Assembly: GCF_016863615.1 (NCBI RefSeq)
Contig: NZ_BOPF01000049.1
Coordinates: 1-64,000, forward strand
Direction of reading: 5' to 3'
DNA: 64,000 nucleotides
DNA from: Virgisporangium aliadipatigenens
GTDB taxonomy: Bacteria; Actinomycetota; Actinomycetes; Mycobacteriales; Micromonosporaceae
Shown: piece after piece, positions 8,502 to 18,016 of the stretch
Layout of the letters: every line of letters starts with the position of its first letter
Numbering within the stretch: the first letter of the stretch is position 1
Position numbers and translations under genes: made by a program
The notes under the pieces: model-generated
Told to the model about the DNA's origin: nothing
The model's database searches: none
The model's input: the letters and a program-made list of their open reading frames with translations, nothing else

Positions 8502-9764
8502 TTACGGACGGTTGGACCAGGTCGGGTTGGCGACCGCCCAATCCTCGAGCGTGTCGTCGACCAGCGCCTTGTACAGCCCCTCCGCCTCCTGGAACGGCAG
8601 GATGTACGACGTGCCGCCGATCCACGCCGGCTCGGACGGGACCTGCAGCCCCACGATCGAGTCGGGCCGGATGTCGCGCAGCGAGAACACCAGGTCGGCG
8701 ATCGAGTAGCCGTTGGTGTCGACGGTCAGCGTGCCGGCCACCGCGCGGATCATGCTGTCCATCTTCAACGGGTTCTGCAGCACGCCCTTCTTCTGCGCCT
8801 GCGTGAGCAGCGCCCGCAGGAAGCGCTGCTGGTTCTTCTGGCGGCCGTAGTCGCCGTCCGGCAGGCTGTAGCGCTGGCGGACGAGGTCCAGCGCCTCCCA
8901 GTCGTCGAAGTGGTGGCACCCCGCCTCGTAGACCACGGCGCGCCCGCCCCGGTGCGGCGACAGGAACTTGCCCTCGTCGTCGAAGCCCATGTGCTCGGAG
9001 ACCACCCGGTGGTCGATGCACATGTCGACGCCGCCGAGCACCCGCACGACGTCCTTGAACCCCTCGAAGTCGACGATCGCCGCGCCGTCGAAGCGGATTC
9101 CCATCAGGTTGGTCAGCGTGGCCGAGAGCAGCTGCACGCCGCCGGAGCCGCCCCCGCCGTAGTCGAACGCCGCATTGATCTTGTCGCGCCCGCCCCGGAA
9201 CCCGGTCTTCTCGAACGGCGGGATCTCCACCCGCAGGTCGCGCGGGACCGACAGCAGGTACACGCGATCCATCGTGACCGGAACGTGCGCCACGATGATC
9301 GAGTCGGACCGCTGCCCGCCCTCGGGGTCGTCGACCCGGGCGTCGGAGCCGATCAGCAGGAAGTTGAGCGGGCCGGTGAGCTTCGTACGGGGGATGTCCT
9401 CATCGGTCTTGAGCCCCACGCCGGCCCCGGAACGGGCGTCGTCGGCGAGCAGCGTGTCCTTCTTGACGCTGTCGTCGTAGCGGTTGGCCAGCACCTTGCC
9501 CGCACCTAGCGCCCCGCCCGAGGCGAACATCAGCAGCACGCCGAGGACGATCAGCAGCCGGGCCCAGATCGGGTCCCGACCCGGGAGAGGAACGCGCACG
9601 GAACGCCCATCGGCGCGCCGCCACACCGGTCGAGTGGAGCCACCGGGGCGCACCCCCTCGGCACCGTCGCCGCTCCGCGGCAGCTCCGGGTAGGTCCGCT
9701 TGGGCCGGCGCCGTAACTGGCGCGGGATCCGGCGCAGCCGCGAACCGGCAGCCGTCTGCGGCAT
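8502..9764 (-). CDS. LytR-CpsA-Psr (LCP) family wall-polymer ligase 1
   Basis: LCP enzymes transfer polyprenyl-pyrophosphate-linked glycopolymers to peptidoglycan on the outer membrane face. The 420-residue protein has a basic cytoplasmic tail (1-66), one transmembrane helix (about 67-90) and an extracellular LCP domain. Family residues are visible: FLLIGSDAR, RSDSIIVAHV, SVPRDLRVEIP, DKINAAFDYGG and the C-terminal VRQRYSLPDGDYGRQKNQQ. The conserved Arg and Asp residues for pyrophosphate and Mg binding are intact. It is the last of four consecutive LCP genes and leads directly into rhodanese, GDPD and the kinase. Confidence 0.93.
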   Translation of the reverse strand: MPQTAAGSRLRRIPRQLRRRPKRTYPELPRSGDGAEGVRPGGSTRPVWRRADGRSVRVPLPGRDPIWARLLIVLGVLLMFASGGALGAGKVLANRYDDSVKKDTLLADDARSGAGVGLKTDEDIPRTKLTGPLNFLLIGSDARVDDPEGGQRSDSIIVAHVPVTMDRVYLLSVPRDLRVEIPPFEKTGFRGGRDKINAAFDYGGGGSGGVQLLSATLTNLMGIRFDGAAIVDFEGFKDVVRVLGGVDMCIDHRVVSEHMGFDDEGKFLSPHRGGRAVVYEAGCHHFDDWEALDLVRQRYSLPDGDYGRQKNQQRFLRALLTQAQKKGVLQNPLKMDSMIRAVAGTLTVDTNGYSIADLVFSLRDIRPDSIVGLQVPSEPAWIGGTSYILPFQEAEGLYKALVDDTLEDWAVANPTWSNRP

Positions 9765-9934
9765 GCCTGTCGTGTCGTACCCGAGCCTGGACGTAGCGCC
9801 TCCCCATTGCGGAACGCCCTTGGAATACCCGTCCGGACGACGCCGAACCGCGGCTGACGCTCAACTATACGAGGCAGACATTGCGCCCCGGTGTCCTGCA
9901 GATCTAGACGCGGGTCACACCGGATAACGTTGCC

Positions 9935-11056
9935 TCAAGCCGGACTGACCAGCTCAGGATGAGCAACGACGAAGGTGTCGAGTTGGCCGTTGCCGAGCGC
10001 CGACAACAATTCGGCGCCGATGGGGTCCAGCTCCTCGCCCTGGTAGTTGTCGCCGACGCCGACGCCGTGGCCCGGCGTCCGGACCATGACGAGATCGTCG
10101 TCCCGCACGTTTCGTAGGGAAAATGCCAGCTCCGCGGGGCTGATTCCCTGGCTGTCGAACGTCAACGCGGCACCCACCTTGCGGATGATCGCGTCGAGCT
10201 TCTTCGGGTCCGACACAATTCCCTGGCTCGTCGCCTTCTGCATGACGGCTTTCAGGAACTTCTGCTGATTGCGCTGCCGGTCGTAATCCCCGTTGGGCAG
10301 GCTCTTGCGCTGCCGGACGACGTCGAGCGCCTGGAGATCACCGAGATCGTGGCACCCCGCCGGATAGAAGAACGGCTTCCCGCCGTCGTCCGGCGCGAGG
10401 AACTTCCCGTCCGGCCCGGTGCCGAGATGTTCGCTGCGCACGTCGTGGTCGAGACACATGCGCACGCCGCCCAACTCCCGCACCACCGCCCGGAACCCCT
10501 CAAAATTGATCACCGCGGCGACGTCGAACCTGATGTCGACCAGGTTTTCGATGGTCTGCGACAGCAGCTGGAACCCGCCGGCGAGCCCGCCGAAGTTCTC
10601 CACGCCGTAGGGAAACGCGCCGTTGAGCTTCTCGTGCGTGGCCCGCTTGCGACCGGGCGGCGACGCGGGGATCTCGACGATCAGGTCCCGTGGGAGTGAC
10701 ACCAGGAACGCCTGCTTATGGCCGGCCGGGATGTGCACCATGATGATGGAGTCGCCACGGGCCGGCTCGTCGCTGCCGGGGCGTTCGTCGACGCCGACCA
10801 GCAGCATGTTGAGCGGGCGGTTGGGATCGATCTCGCTCTGCCGCTCCTCGTCGGGGGCGAGCAGGTCGTCCTTGTTGACCGCGCCGTCGTAGCGGCTGTT
10901 GAGCACGGCACCGCCGGCCAGCGCGGCACCGCTGAAGAGGACCAGCAGCACACCGAACACGACGACGAGCCACGCCCACAGCGGATCACGGCGACGCGGG
11001 GGCGGCGGTGTCGGCTGCGGGAGTGGCGGCGTTACCCCGACGGACTGTCCAGACAC
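9935..11056 (-). CDS. LytR-CpsA-Psr (LCP) family wall-polymer ligase 2
   Basis: The 373-residue protein has a short proline-rich cytoplasmic N-terminus (1-24), a transmembrane helix (about 28-50) and an LCP domain. The domain contains MLLVGVDERPG, RGDSIIMVHIPAG, SLPRDLIVEIP, KLNGAFPYG and VRQRKSLPNGDYDRQRNQQ. The GTG start is set by a GGGAGG site 6 nt upstream. It lies 51 nt after LCP gene 3 and 170 nt before LCP gene 1. The short tail distinguishes it from its neighbours; the catalytic residues are all present. Confidence 0.93.
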   Translation of the reverse strand: MSGQSVGVTPPLPQPTPPPPRRRDPLWAWLVVVFGVLLVLFSGAALAGGAVLNSRYDGAVNKDDLLAPDEERQSEIDPNRPLNMLLVGVDERPGSDEPARGDSIIMVHIPAGHKQAFLVSLPRDLIVEIPASPPGRKRATHEKLNGAFPYGVENFGGLAGGFQLLSQTIENLVDIRFDVAAVINFEGFRAVVRELGGVRMCLDHDVRSEHLGTGPDGKFLAPDDGGKPFFYPAGCHDLGDLQALDVVRQRKSLPNGDYDRQRNQQKFLKAVMQKATSQGIVSDPKKLDAIIRKVGAALTFDSQGISPAELAFSLRNVRDDDLVMVRTPGHGVGVGDNYQGEELDPIGAELLSALGNGQLDTFVVAHPELVSPA

Positions 11057-11107
11057 CGGCGGCCTCCCTGGGCTACACCATAGACAGCCCGGGCGAGGAC
11101 CCCTGCC

Positions 11108-12589
11108 CTACTTGCTGACGAAGTCCGGGTGCGTGGCGATGAAATCGTCGATCTCGTCCGACTTGAGCGACTTCAGCATGGCCTGGGTGTCCTCGCTGAG
11201 CCCCTCACACTCCTCGCTGCCGCAACGGATCGGATTGAACTTCCCGGCGTTGGACTTGAGCATGACGACGTCGTTCTCGCTGACGCCCTTGACCGTGAAG
11301 AGCCAGCTCTCGAAGCTCGCGCCGTTGAGGTCGACCGTCAGCGCGCTGCCGATCGATTTCACCAACTCCAGCACTTTCAGCGGGTTCTTCTGGAGCTCCC
11401 GGTCCTTGGCGCGCTTGGCGAGCGCCTTGACGAACTGCTGCTGGTGGCGCTGGCGGCCGTAGTCACCGTCCTCCAGGCTCTTGCGCTGGCGGACGTAGTC
11501 CAGCGCCTCCCAGCCGCCGAACTGGCGACACTCGCCCGGGTAGTACGTCATCGGCTTGCCGCCCTGGTGCGGCGACAGGTACTTGCCGTTCTTGTCGAAG
11601 CCCCAGTGCTCGCTCTTGACCGGCTTGGTCGAGTCGACGCACATGTCCACGCCGCCGAGCGCGTCCACGACCTTCTCGAAGCCCTTGAAGTCGACGATGG
11701 CGCCGGCGTTGAACTTCAGGCCGGAGAGGCGGCTGATGGTCAGCGAGAGCAGCTCGAAGCCGCCCTGGCGGCCGCCGCCGTTCTGCCAGCCGTAGGCGAA
11801 GGCGCTGTTGATCTTGTCATTGCCGCCCTTCCACTTCGTCTTCGAGTACGCCGGGATGTTGACGTACGAGTCGCGCGGGATGGAGGCGATGTAGGCCCGG
11901 TCGTGCGTCGCCGGGATGTGCAGGATCAGGATCGAGTCCGCCCGCACCAGGTCGGTCGTGTTGGTCGGGCGTTCGTCGACGCCGACCATGAGGATGTTGA
12001 GCGGGCCGGTCAGCGCCTTGGCGTTGGAGACACCGGCCTCGCCGAGCAGCGGGGCCTCCTCGACGTCGCCGGTCAGCTGCGCGATGAGCGCCTTGCCGCC
12101 GACGATCACGCCGCCGCTCAGCACCATCAGCATCGCGCCGCCGATGACCAGCAGCCGGGCCCAGAGCGGGTCGCGCCGCTTCGGCTTCTTCTTGGGCGCA
12201 CCGCCGGAGCCGGGACCCCGTCCGCCGCGACCGCCGTTGCGGGGGCCGTCGCCGCCGCCACGCGGGGGACGCCCGCCGGAACGCGGACGCTCGCCCGACC
12301 CGCCGGAACGGGCCCGGGCGGACTGCCGCGGCTCGTCGAAGTTGAGCACCTCGAAGTCGTCGTCCGCGTAGGGCGCACCCGGGCGGCCGGGAGTCGAGGC
12401 GCCGGGGGCGCGGGAGGCCTGTCGCCGGCGGGTCGTCTCGCTCAGCCAGTCGTCACCCATGTCGCCCCGGCCGGAGGACACCGCCGGCTCTCCGTAACTG
12501 TCACGCTGTGTGCCGTAGACCCCACCGGAGCGGTCTGTCGCTACCGAGCCCGGGGCGGGGTTACCGCGCCGGGCCTGGGGATACGACAT
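11108..12589 (-). CDS. LytR-CpsA-Psr (LCP) family wall-polymer ligase 3, long disordered tail
   Basis: The 493-residue protein carries a cytoplasmic Arg/Gly/Ser/Pro-rich tail of about 145 residues, rich in RGG-like stretches (GGRPPRGGGDGPRNGGRGGR). A transmembrane helix (about 147-168) and an LCP domain follow. The domain shows ILMVGVDERPTN, RADSILILHIPA, SIPRDSYVNIP, DKINSAFAYGW and VRQRKSLEDGDYGRQRHQQ. The long tail is low complexity and probably disordered; it could recruit division or wall-synthesis partners, which is inference. GGAGA precedes the ATG. Confidence 0.93.
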   Translation of the reverse strand: MSYPQARRGNPAPGSVATDRSGGVYGTQRDSYGEPAVSSGRGDMGDDWLSETTRRRQASRAPGASTPGRPGAPYADDDFEVLNFDEPRQSARARSGGSGERPRSGGRPPRGGGDGPRNGGRGGRGPGSGGAPKKKPKRRDPLWARLLVIGGAMLMVLSGGVIVGGKALIAQLTGDVEEAPLLGEAGVSNAKALTGPLNILMVGVDERPTNTTDLVRADSILILHIPATHDRAYIASIPRDSYVNIPAYSKTKWKGGNDKINSAFAYGWQNGGGRQGGFELLSLTISRLSGLKFNAGAIVDFKGFEKVVDALGGVDMCVDSTKPVKSEHWGFDKNGKYLSPHQGGKPMTYYPGECRQFGGWEALDYVRQRKSLEDGDYGRQRHQQQFVKALAKRAKDRELQKNPLKVLELVKSIGSALTVDLNGASFESWLFTVKGVSENDVVMLKSNAGKFNPIRCGSEECEGLSEDTQAMLKSLKSDEIDDFIATHPDFVSK

Positions 12590-12768
12590 GCCATCTCCTA
12601 CTCAGCCGCGGACAGTCGATGCGCCGACACCGAAATTTACGGATCAAGTCCGCGGCGCACGAGACGCGCGACCGCGGACCTGAACGCGAGGTTACCTAAC
12701 TACCGTCGAACTGGGCAGTCCCCGTTCCCCTTACTCAACAGCCGACTGCCCGATTCGGTAACTTTGAC

Positions 12769-13893
12769 CTACTTCGCCGGTGGCGGATTGGCGGCGAACC
12801 ACTCGCCCGCCTTGTCGTTCTTGATCGCTTCGTAGAGCCCCTTGGCCTTGGTCTCGTCCGGCACCACGACGTCCTCGCCATTAATGATCTTCGACCCCTG
12901 GTGCGGGCTGACCGAGAACGTCAGGTCCTGGCTGCGGATGTTCCGGAACTGCAGGGCGAGGTCCACCGGCGACAGGTCCTGGTCCACCGTCACGGCCTTG
13001 GTGGCCGCCTTGAGGAACGAGTTGAGCTTCATCGGGTTCGACAGTGTGCCACCGCTCACTGCCTTGTCCATGATCGCCTTCATCAACTCCTGCTGGTGGC
13101 GCATCCGCGCGAAGTCGCCCTCGGGGAACTGCTTGCGCTGCCGGGCGTAGTCCAGGGCGGCCGCGCCGTCGAGGTGCATGACGCCCTTCTTGAACTGCCG
13201 GAACGGCTGGTGGATCGACTTCACGTCCTGCTCGATGTTGAGGTCCACGCCGCCCAGCGCGTCGACGACCGACGTGAACCCGCCGAAGTCGATCAGCACC
13301 ACGTGGTCCAGCCGCAGGCCGGTGTAGCCCTCGACGGTGCGCACCACCAGCGGGATGCCGCCCCACGCGAACGCCGCGTTGATCTTCGCCTTGCCACCGC
13401 CCTGACCGGACTTCGGGTCCTTCGGGATCGGCACGTACAGGTCACGCGGCATGGAGATGAGGTACGCCTTGTCGTGGCTCGCCGGGATGTGCGCCACGAT
13501 CAGCGTGTCCGTGCGGGCGTTGCCCGGCTTGTCGGCGTTCTCCGGGTCACGCGAGTCGCTGCCCAGCATCAGGATGTTGAGCGCACCGTCGACGGTCTTG
13601 GCCGGACGGCCACCCGTGATCCCGGCGAAGGCGTCGGTGCGCCGCACGTCGTTGTTGAGGTTCTGGTAGTACGTGTACGCCCCACCGGCCCCGATCAGGG
13701 CCAGAACCAGCAACACGACGCCGGAGACGAGGAAGATCCGACCCCAGCGCGGCCGCGGACGACCACCCCGGTAGGTGGGGCCGGAACGCCCGGGCGGCAC
13801 CTGGCCGCCCCCGAACGCCGGCTGCGAATTCCCGCGCTGGGCGGAGACGGAGGCGCGGCCGGCGGCCCGGCCCTCAGCAGATCTCGTGGACAT
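12769..13893 (-). CDS. LytR-CpsA-Psr (LCP) family wall-polymer ligase 4
   Basis: The 374-residue protein is the first LCP gene after the epimerase. A basic, Gly/Arg-rich tail (about 1-52) precedes a transmembrane helix (about 53-75) and the LCP domain with ILMLGSDSRD, RTDTLIVAHIPA, SMPRDLYVPIP, KINAAFAWGG and ARQRKQFPEGDFARMRHQQ. I prefer the ATG at 13893 over the in-frame GTG at 13899, because a TACTCT box ends exactly 7 nt upstream and no ribosome binding site is visible. It is the most diverged of the four LCP proteins and resembles the general actinobacterial LytR group. Confidence 0.92.
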   Translation of the reverse strand: MSTRSAEGRAAGRASVSAQRGNSQPAFGGGQVPPGRSGPTYRGGRPRPRWGRIFLVSGVVLLVLALIGAGGAYTYYQNLNNDVRRTDAFAGITGGRPAKTVDGALNILMLGSDSRDPENADKPGNARTDTLIVAHIPASHDKAYLISMPRDLYVPIPKDPKSGQGGGKAKINAAFAWGGIPLVVRTVEGYTGLRLDHVVLIDFGGFTSVVDALGGVDLNIEQDVKSIHQPFRQFKKGVMHLDGAAALDYARQRKQFPEGDFARMRHQQELMKAIMDKAVSGGTLSNPMKLNSFLKAATKAVTVDQDLSPVDLALQFRNIRSQDLTFSVSPHQGSKIINGEDVVVPDETKAKGLYEAIKNDKAGEWFAANPPPAK

Positions 13894-13900
13894 GGTCACA

Positions 13901-13906
13901 AGAGTA
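13901..13906 (-). promoter_or_regulatory. -10 box of leaderless LCP4 promoter
   Basis: TACTCT on the minus strand ends 7 nt before the ATG at 13893. It falls in the 57-bp gap after the epimerase gene, so the LCP block probably has its own promoter. Confidence 0.4.
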
Positions 13907-13950
13907 CGAACGAGAACCGTTCGGCGCCTGTCCGGCGAATCCGGACGGCA

Positions 13951-16302
13951 CTAACCGGGGAGACGACCCCGGAAGTAGTCGATGGCCCGCCCGAGCCCCT
14001 CGTCCGGACCCACCTGCGGCTCGTATCCGAGCAGCTCACGGGCGAGCGTAAGGTCCGGCCGGCGCTTCTCCGGGTCGTCGGCGCCACGCTCCGTGTAGAT
14101 GATCTCGGAGGAGCTGCCGGTCAGCCTGACGATGCGTTCGGCCAGCTCACGCATGGTCATCTCGTGCTCGGTGCCGCAGTTGACCGGGCCCGGGTGGCCG
14201 GAGTCCAGCAGCAGCAGGATGCCGCGCACCAGGTCACCGACGTACGTGATCGAACGCGTCTGCTTGCCGGTGCCGTGCACGGTGATCGGCTTCCCGTGCA
14301 GCGCCTGGTCGACGAAGGTGGGGATCGCCCTACCGTCGTCGGGCCGCATGCGCTCGCCGTAGGTGTTGTGTGCCATGACACCGGTGCCGGCCCAGAAGTT
14401 CTCCTTGCCGGGCACGACGAAGTCGTAGACGAGCGGTGTCGCGTCCACCGGCTCGATTGCGGTGATCGGTGCCCACACCAGGTCACCGAAGCGCTGGGCC
14501 TGAAGTTCCTGTTCCACCCCGTCGTCCCACTCCAGCGGGCTCCACGGCGAGACGTGACAGAGCGTCAACCGCCAGAACGGGTACCGGCGGTCGCCGGTCC
14601 GCTGCTGGAACGTCGACGTGTACCGCCCGACCGACGGCACCAGACCGAACCGGGCAAGTGCGACCACGAGATCGTCCTTGAGCCGCTCGGATGTCGTCGA
14701 GAACTCGTGCCGAGCCTTCTCGTCCAGCTTCTTGCCGCTGTGCACACCGTCGCCGACCCGGTATCCCTCGATGAACCACTTGAGCCGGCTCAGCGGCAGG
14801 CCCAAAATCCAGCCCGGGATCGCCTTCTCCGGCCCGCCGAGGCCGAGGTCTCGCCACAGGTCCACCAGTACGTGGCTGTGCACGAAGAGCGCCGGACCAC
14901 GATCGGCCGACCCCGGCGCCCGAACGACGTGCAGGCCGAGGTCGCGCCGAATGATGTGCTCGGCGATGTCAAGCGTCGCGTCGTCGCAGCTGATGTTGAT
15001 GAAGCTGCTCTTCGGACGGTCGTCGAACAGGCAACCCTCGGCCACGAACAGGCCGAACAGCCACAGGAGCTGATCGGAGATCTCGACGTTGACCGGCAGG
15101 GCGGCCCCGGCGCCCGAGGAGTAACGGCGCATCCGTGCTTCGGCCGGAACGTTGATGCCCAACTCCTGCACGACCGCCAGCGGTACGCACTCGTCCTCGC
15201 GCCACCGGTGCAGGGTGCCCCACGACGACTGACGTGTGCGGCCGGAGCGGGCCGTGATGAGACCGACCGCTTCGTCGCGCCGCTCGTGCAGTTCGCCGCC
15301 GAGGCCGGGCCAGGTGACAGCGACCGCCCACCGGTCATGGCCGGGAGCCGAGTACAGATCGACGAGCGAGACCAGCTTCCGTTCGCGTTCGATCACGTCG
15401 AGTCGGCCGGCGATCGCGATCCGATCTCCGACGGCGAGTTCACGTACCGGCTTCGCCTCGGGCTCGCCGTCGGCACCGCGCCGGAACACGCTGTGGTCGC
15501 CGGTCACCGCCAGCTTGCGGCCGTACCCGGTGGTGACTCGGAAGCACTGCGCCTCGGTGGGGTGCCCGACCAGGAACGACGCCTCGCTCGGGGCCATCGC
15601 GCCGTGCGTGTTGAACGCCGGCACCGTGTACCCGAACAACTCCACGGAGGTGCCGATGCGGTCGGCCAGCTCCTGCACCGTCTCGTGGCGCAGTTCGAGC
15701 CCGTCGTCGTAGAGGACCTTCTCGTCGGCCAGGATCGAGTTGAAAATACGGACGATGGCGGTGTCCACGCCGCGGGTGCGCCGGTAGCCCATCACGGCCG
15801 CCTCGCTGAACCGCTTCGCCTCGTCGTAGACGCTGCGCACGCCGATCGGGTTGACGTTGCCGAAGTAGGTCTCCGGCTGCGGGTGCACCAGCGGGTCGCC
15901 GTACGCCTCCGACGTGGAGGCCATGAGGAAGCGCGCACCGTCGGCGGCGGCGCGTTCGAGAAGGTTGAGCGTGCCGAGCGAGCCGACCCGCAGGATGTCG
16001 ATCGCCAGCGGCACGAAGTCGGTGGGGCTGGCCGGCGACGCGAAGTGCATGATCGCGTCGAAGCGTTCGGCGAGCGCGGGGTGTGCCGGCAGCGGCTCGG
16101 AGACGTCGGCCTCGACGAGCGTGAACCGGGGCTCACCGGCCAGGTGCGCCACGTTTTCCTTGCTGCCGGTGACGAAGTTGTCGACCGCCACGACGGTCGC
16201 TCCGCGGGCGATCAGCGCATCGACGAGGTGCGAGCCGACGAATCCGGCCCCGCCGGTGACGAGGATCCGGTGTCCCGCGCCGTAGCGCTCTGCGATCGCC
16301 AT
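13951..16302 (-). CDS. UDP-glucuronate decarboxylase-like NAD-dependent epimerase, intein-containing precursor
   Basis: The 783-codon frame encodes a 325-residue sugar-nucleotide short-chain dehydrogenase split by an intein (residues 189-646). The extein has the NAD-binding motif GGAGFVGSH (17-25), the TSEAYGDP loop and [15 protein letters not shown] with the catalytic Tyr and Lys (YxxxK at 159-163), a pattern typical of UDP-xylose synthases. The C-terminal half resumes at [12 protein letters not shown]. The likely reaction is UDP-glucuronate to UDP-xylose, though a related 4-epimerase or 4,6-dehydratase is possible. It lies just upstream of four LCP genes, which suggests it supplies a sugar for a wall polymer. 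A TAGGGT box 6 nt before the ATG suggests leaderless expression. Confidence 0.9.
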   Translation of the reverse strand: MAIAERYGAGHRILVTGGAGFVGSHLVDALIARGATVVAVDNFVTGSKENVAHLAGEPRFTLVEADVSEPLPAHPALAERFDAIMHFASPASPTDFVPLAIDILRVGSLGTLNLLERAAADGARFLMASTSEAYGDPLVHPQPETYFGNVNPIGVRSVYDEAKRFSEAAVMGYRRTRGVDTAIVRIFNSILADEKVLYDDGLELRHETVQELADRIGTSVELFGYTVPAFNTHGAMAPSEASFLVGHPTEAQCFRVTTGYGRKLAVTGDHSVFRRGADGEPEAKPVRELAVGDRIAIAGRLDVIERERKLVSLVDLYSAPGHDRWAVAVTWPGLGGELHERRDEAVGLITARSGRTRQSSWGTLHRWREDECVPLAVVQELGINVPAEARMRRYSSGAGAALPVNVEISDQLLWLFGLFVAEGCLFDDRPKSSFINISCDDATLDIAEHIIRRDLGLHVVRAPGSADRGPALFVHSHVLVDLWRDLGLGGPEKAIPGWILGLPLSRLKWFIEGYRVGDGVHSGKKLDEKARHEFSTTSERLKDDLVVALARFGLVPSVGRYTSTFQQRTGDRRYPFWRLTLCHVSPWSPLEWDDGVEQELQAQRFGDLVWAPITAIEPVDATPLVYDFVVPGKENFWAGTGVMAHNTYGERMRPDDGRAIPTFVDQALHGKPITVHGTGKQTRSITYVGDLVRGILLLLDSGHPGPVNCGTEHEMTMRELAERIVRLTGSSSEIIYTERGADDPEKRRPDLTLARELLGYEPQVGPDEGLGRAIDYFRGRLPG
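14365..15738 (-). mobile_element. Intein with LAGLIDADG homing endonuclease
   Basis: This in-frame 458-codon insertion splits the epimerase at the conserved RIFN/TYG site. It starts with Ser189 ([13 protein letters not shown], block A with Ser instead of Cys) and has block B TGDHSVF (267-273). The two LAGLIDADG-type motifs are LFGLFVAEG (415-423) and [11 protein letters not shown] (509-519), with acidic residues in both, so the endonuclease may be active. Block [14 protein letters not shown] runs into GVMAHN, ending at Asn646, with Thr647 as the +1 nucleophile. All splicing residues appear intact. Removing it leaves a normal 325-residue enzyme. Integration is at the DNA encoding part of the active-site wall, as is usual for inteins. 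Confidence 0.93.
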
Positions 16303-16308
16303 GAGGGC

Positions 16309-16314
16309 ACCCTA
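16309..16314 (-). promoter_or_regulatory. -10 box of leaderless epimerase promoter
   Basis: TAGGGT on the minus strand ends 6 nt before the epimerase ATG at 16302; no ribosome binding site is seen. Confidence 0.35.
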
Positions 16315-16369
16315 CCCATCCCGCCTGCGACGAGACGGGTAGGGGCGCCCTGCGATACAGCGTGGAACG

Positions 16370-18016
16370 TCAGTGGGCGCCCGCGCCCGTCAGGGAGCGG
16401 ACCTCCAGCTCGGCGTACTTCTCCGGGCCGTCCGGCGGGGTCTTCGACAGGATCGTTCCGAGCCAGCCGCAGAAGAAACCGAACGGGATGGAGATCAGGC
16501 CCGGGTTCGACAGCGGGAACCAGTGCCAGTCCGACTTCGGGAACATCGCCGTCGCGCTGCCCGACACGACCGGGCTGAAGAACACCAGCACGACCGCCAT
16601 GATCAGACCGCCGTAGATGGCCGACACGGCACCCGTCGTGTTGAACCGCTTCCAGAACAGCGAGTACAGGATCGCCGGCAGGTTGCCCGAGGCGGCGACC
16701 GCGAAGGCCAGCGCCACGAGGAACGCCACGTTCAGCGTCTGCGCCCGGATGGCGAGCACGATCGAGACCGCGCCGATCACCAGGGCCGAGATGCGGGCCA
16801 CCCGCACCTCCTGACGCTCGGAGGCCTGGCCGCCCTTGATGACGTTCGCGTAGAAGTCGTGCGCGAGCGACGAGGACGACGCGAGGGTGAGGCCCGCGAC
16901 CACCGCGAGGATGGTGGCGAACGCGACGGCCGCGATCACGGCGAGCATGATGGCGCCGCCGGTCTCGCCACCGAGGTAGCGCTCGCCGAGGACGCGCGCC
17001 AGCTCGGGGGCCGCGATGTTGCCGGCCTTGTCGAGGGCGGTGATGTTCTTGCCGCCCACCAGCGCCGCGGCGCCGAACCCGAGGGCCAGCGTCATCAGGT
17101 AGAACGTGCCGATGATGCCGATCGCCCAGAGCACGCTCTTGCGGGCGGCCTTGGCGGTGGGAACGGTGTAGAAGCGGATCAGGATGTGCGGCAGGCCGGC
17201 GGTGCCGAGCACCAGCGCGATGCCGAGCGAGAGCAGGTCCATCTTGCTGTAGAAGGTCGCCAGCGCGTCCTTCGGGTTCTCGACGCCGTAGCGCTGGCCC
17301 GGTTCGAGGAAGGCGTCGCCCTTGCCGGACTTCGCGGCGGCGTCGCCGAGCAGGTCCGACAGGTTGAACTTGAACGCCGCGAAGACCATGATCGTCATGA
17401 CCGCGGCGCCGGTCATGAGCAGGAACGCCTTGACGATCTGGACGTACGTGGTGCCCTTCATGCCGCCGATCGTCACGTAGATGATCATCAGCGCGCCGAC
17501 CATGATGATGGTGGCGATCTTGGCGGTGTCGGCGTCCATCCCGAGGAACGTCTGCCCGGGCTTGATGCCCAGCAGCAGCGCCACGAGCGCGCCGGCGCCC
17601 ACCATCTGGGCCAGCAGGTAGAAGATCGACACGGTGATCGTGGAGACCGCGGCGGCCGTCCGGACCGGCTTCTGCTTCATCCGGAACGCCAGCACGTCGG
17701 CCATCGTGTACTTGCCGGAGTTGCGCAGGAGTTCGGCGACGAGCAGCAGCGCCACCAGCCACGCCACGAGGAACCCGATCGAGTACAGGAAGCCGTCGTA
17801 CCCGTACAGGGCGATGATGCCGGCGATACCGAGGAACGACGCCGCCGACATGTAGTCGCCGCCGATGGCCATGCCGTTCTGGAACCCGGAGAACGAACGG
17901 CCGCCGGCGTAGAAGTCCGTGGCGTCCTTGGTCTGCCGGCTGGCCCAGATCGTGATGCCGAGCGTGAACGCCACGAAGACCAGGAAGAGAACGATCGTGA
18001 TGTCTCTTGCGCTCAT
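16370..18016 (-). CDS. Sodium/solute symporter, ActP (cation acetate) type
   Basis: The 548-residue SSS-family integral membrane protein has about 13 hydrophobic segments. Family signatures include FYAGGRSFSGFQNGMAIGGDYMSAASFLG near the N-terminus and GLPHILIRFYTVPTAKAARKS in the middle. It resembles ActP, which imports acetate and short monocarboxylates with a cation. The start overlaps the upstream DUF485 gene by 4 nt, the arrangement found for yjcH-actP, and supports the same transport role. The substrate is not proven. A paralogous SSS module lies at 21447-23299. Confidence 0.9.
   Translation of the reverse strand: MSARDITIVLFLVFVAFTLGITIWASRQTKDATDFYAGGRSFSGFQNGMAIGGDYMSAASFLGIAGIIALYGYDGFLYSIGFLVAWLVALLLVAELLRNSGKYTMADVLAFRMKQKPVRTAAAVSTITVSIFYLLAQMVGAGALVALLLGIKPGQTFLGMDADTAKIATIIMVGALMIIYVTIGGMKGTTYVQIVKAFLLMTGAAVMTIMVFAAFKFNLSDLLGDAAAKSGKGDAFLEPGQRYGVENPKDALATFYSKMDLLSLGIALVLGTAGLPHILIRFYTVPTAKAARKSVLWAIGIIGTFYLMTLALGFGAAALVGGKNITALDKAGNIAAPELARVLGERYLGGETGGAIMLAVIAAVAFATILAVVAGLTLASSSSLAHDFYANVIKGGQASERQEVRVARISALVIGAVSIVLAIRAQTLNVAFLVALAFAVAASGNLPAILYSLFWKRFNTTGAVSAIYGGLIMAVVLVFFSPVVSGSATAMFPKSDWHWFPLSNPGLISIPFGFFCGWLGTILSKTPPDGPEKYAELEVRSLTGAGAH

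Noticed and set aside
12901-16578. 1225-codon open frame on the plus strand
   Set aside because: Runs antisense to LCP4 and the intein-split epimerase without any domain; a shadow frame.
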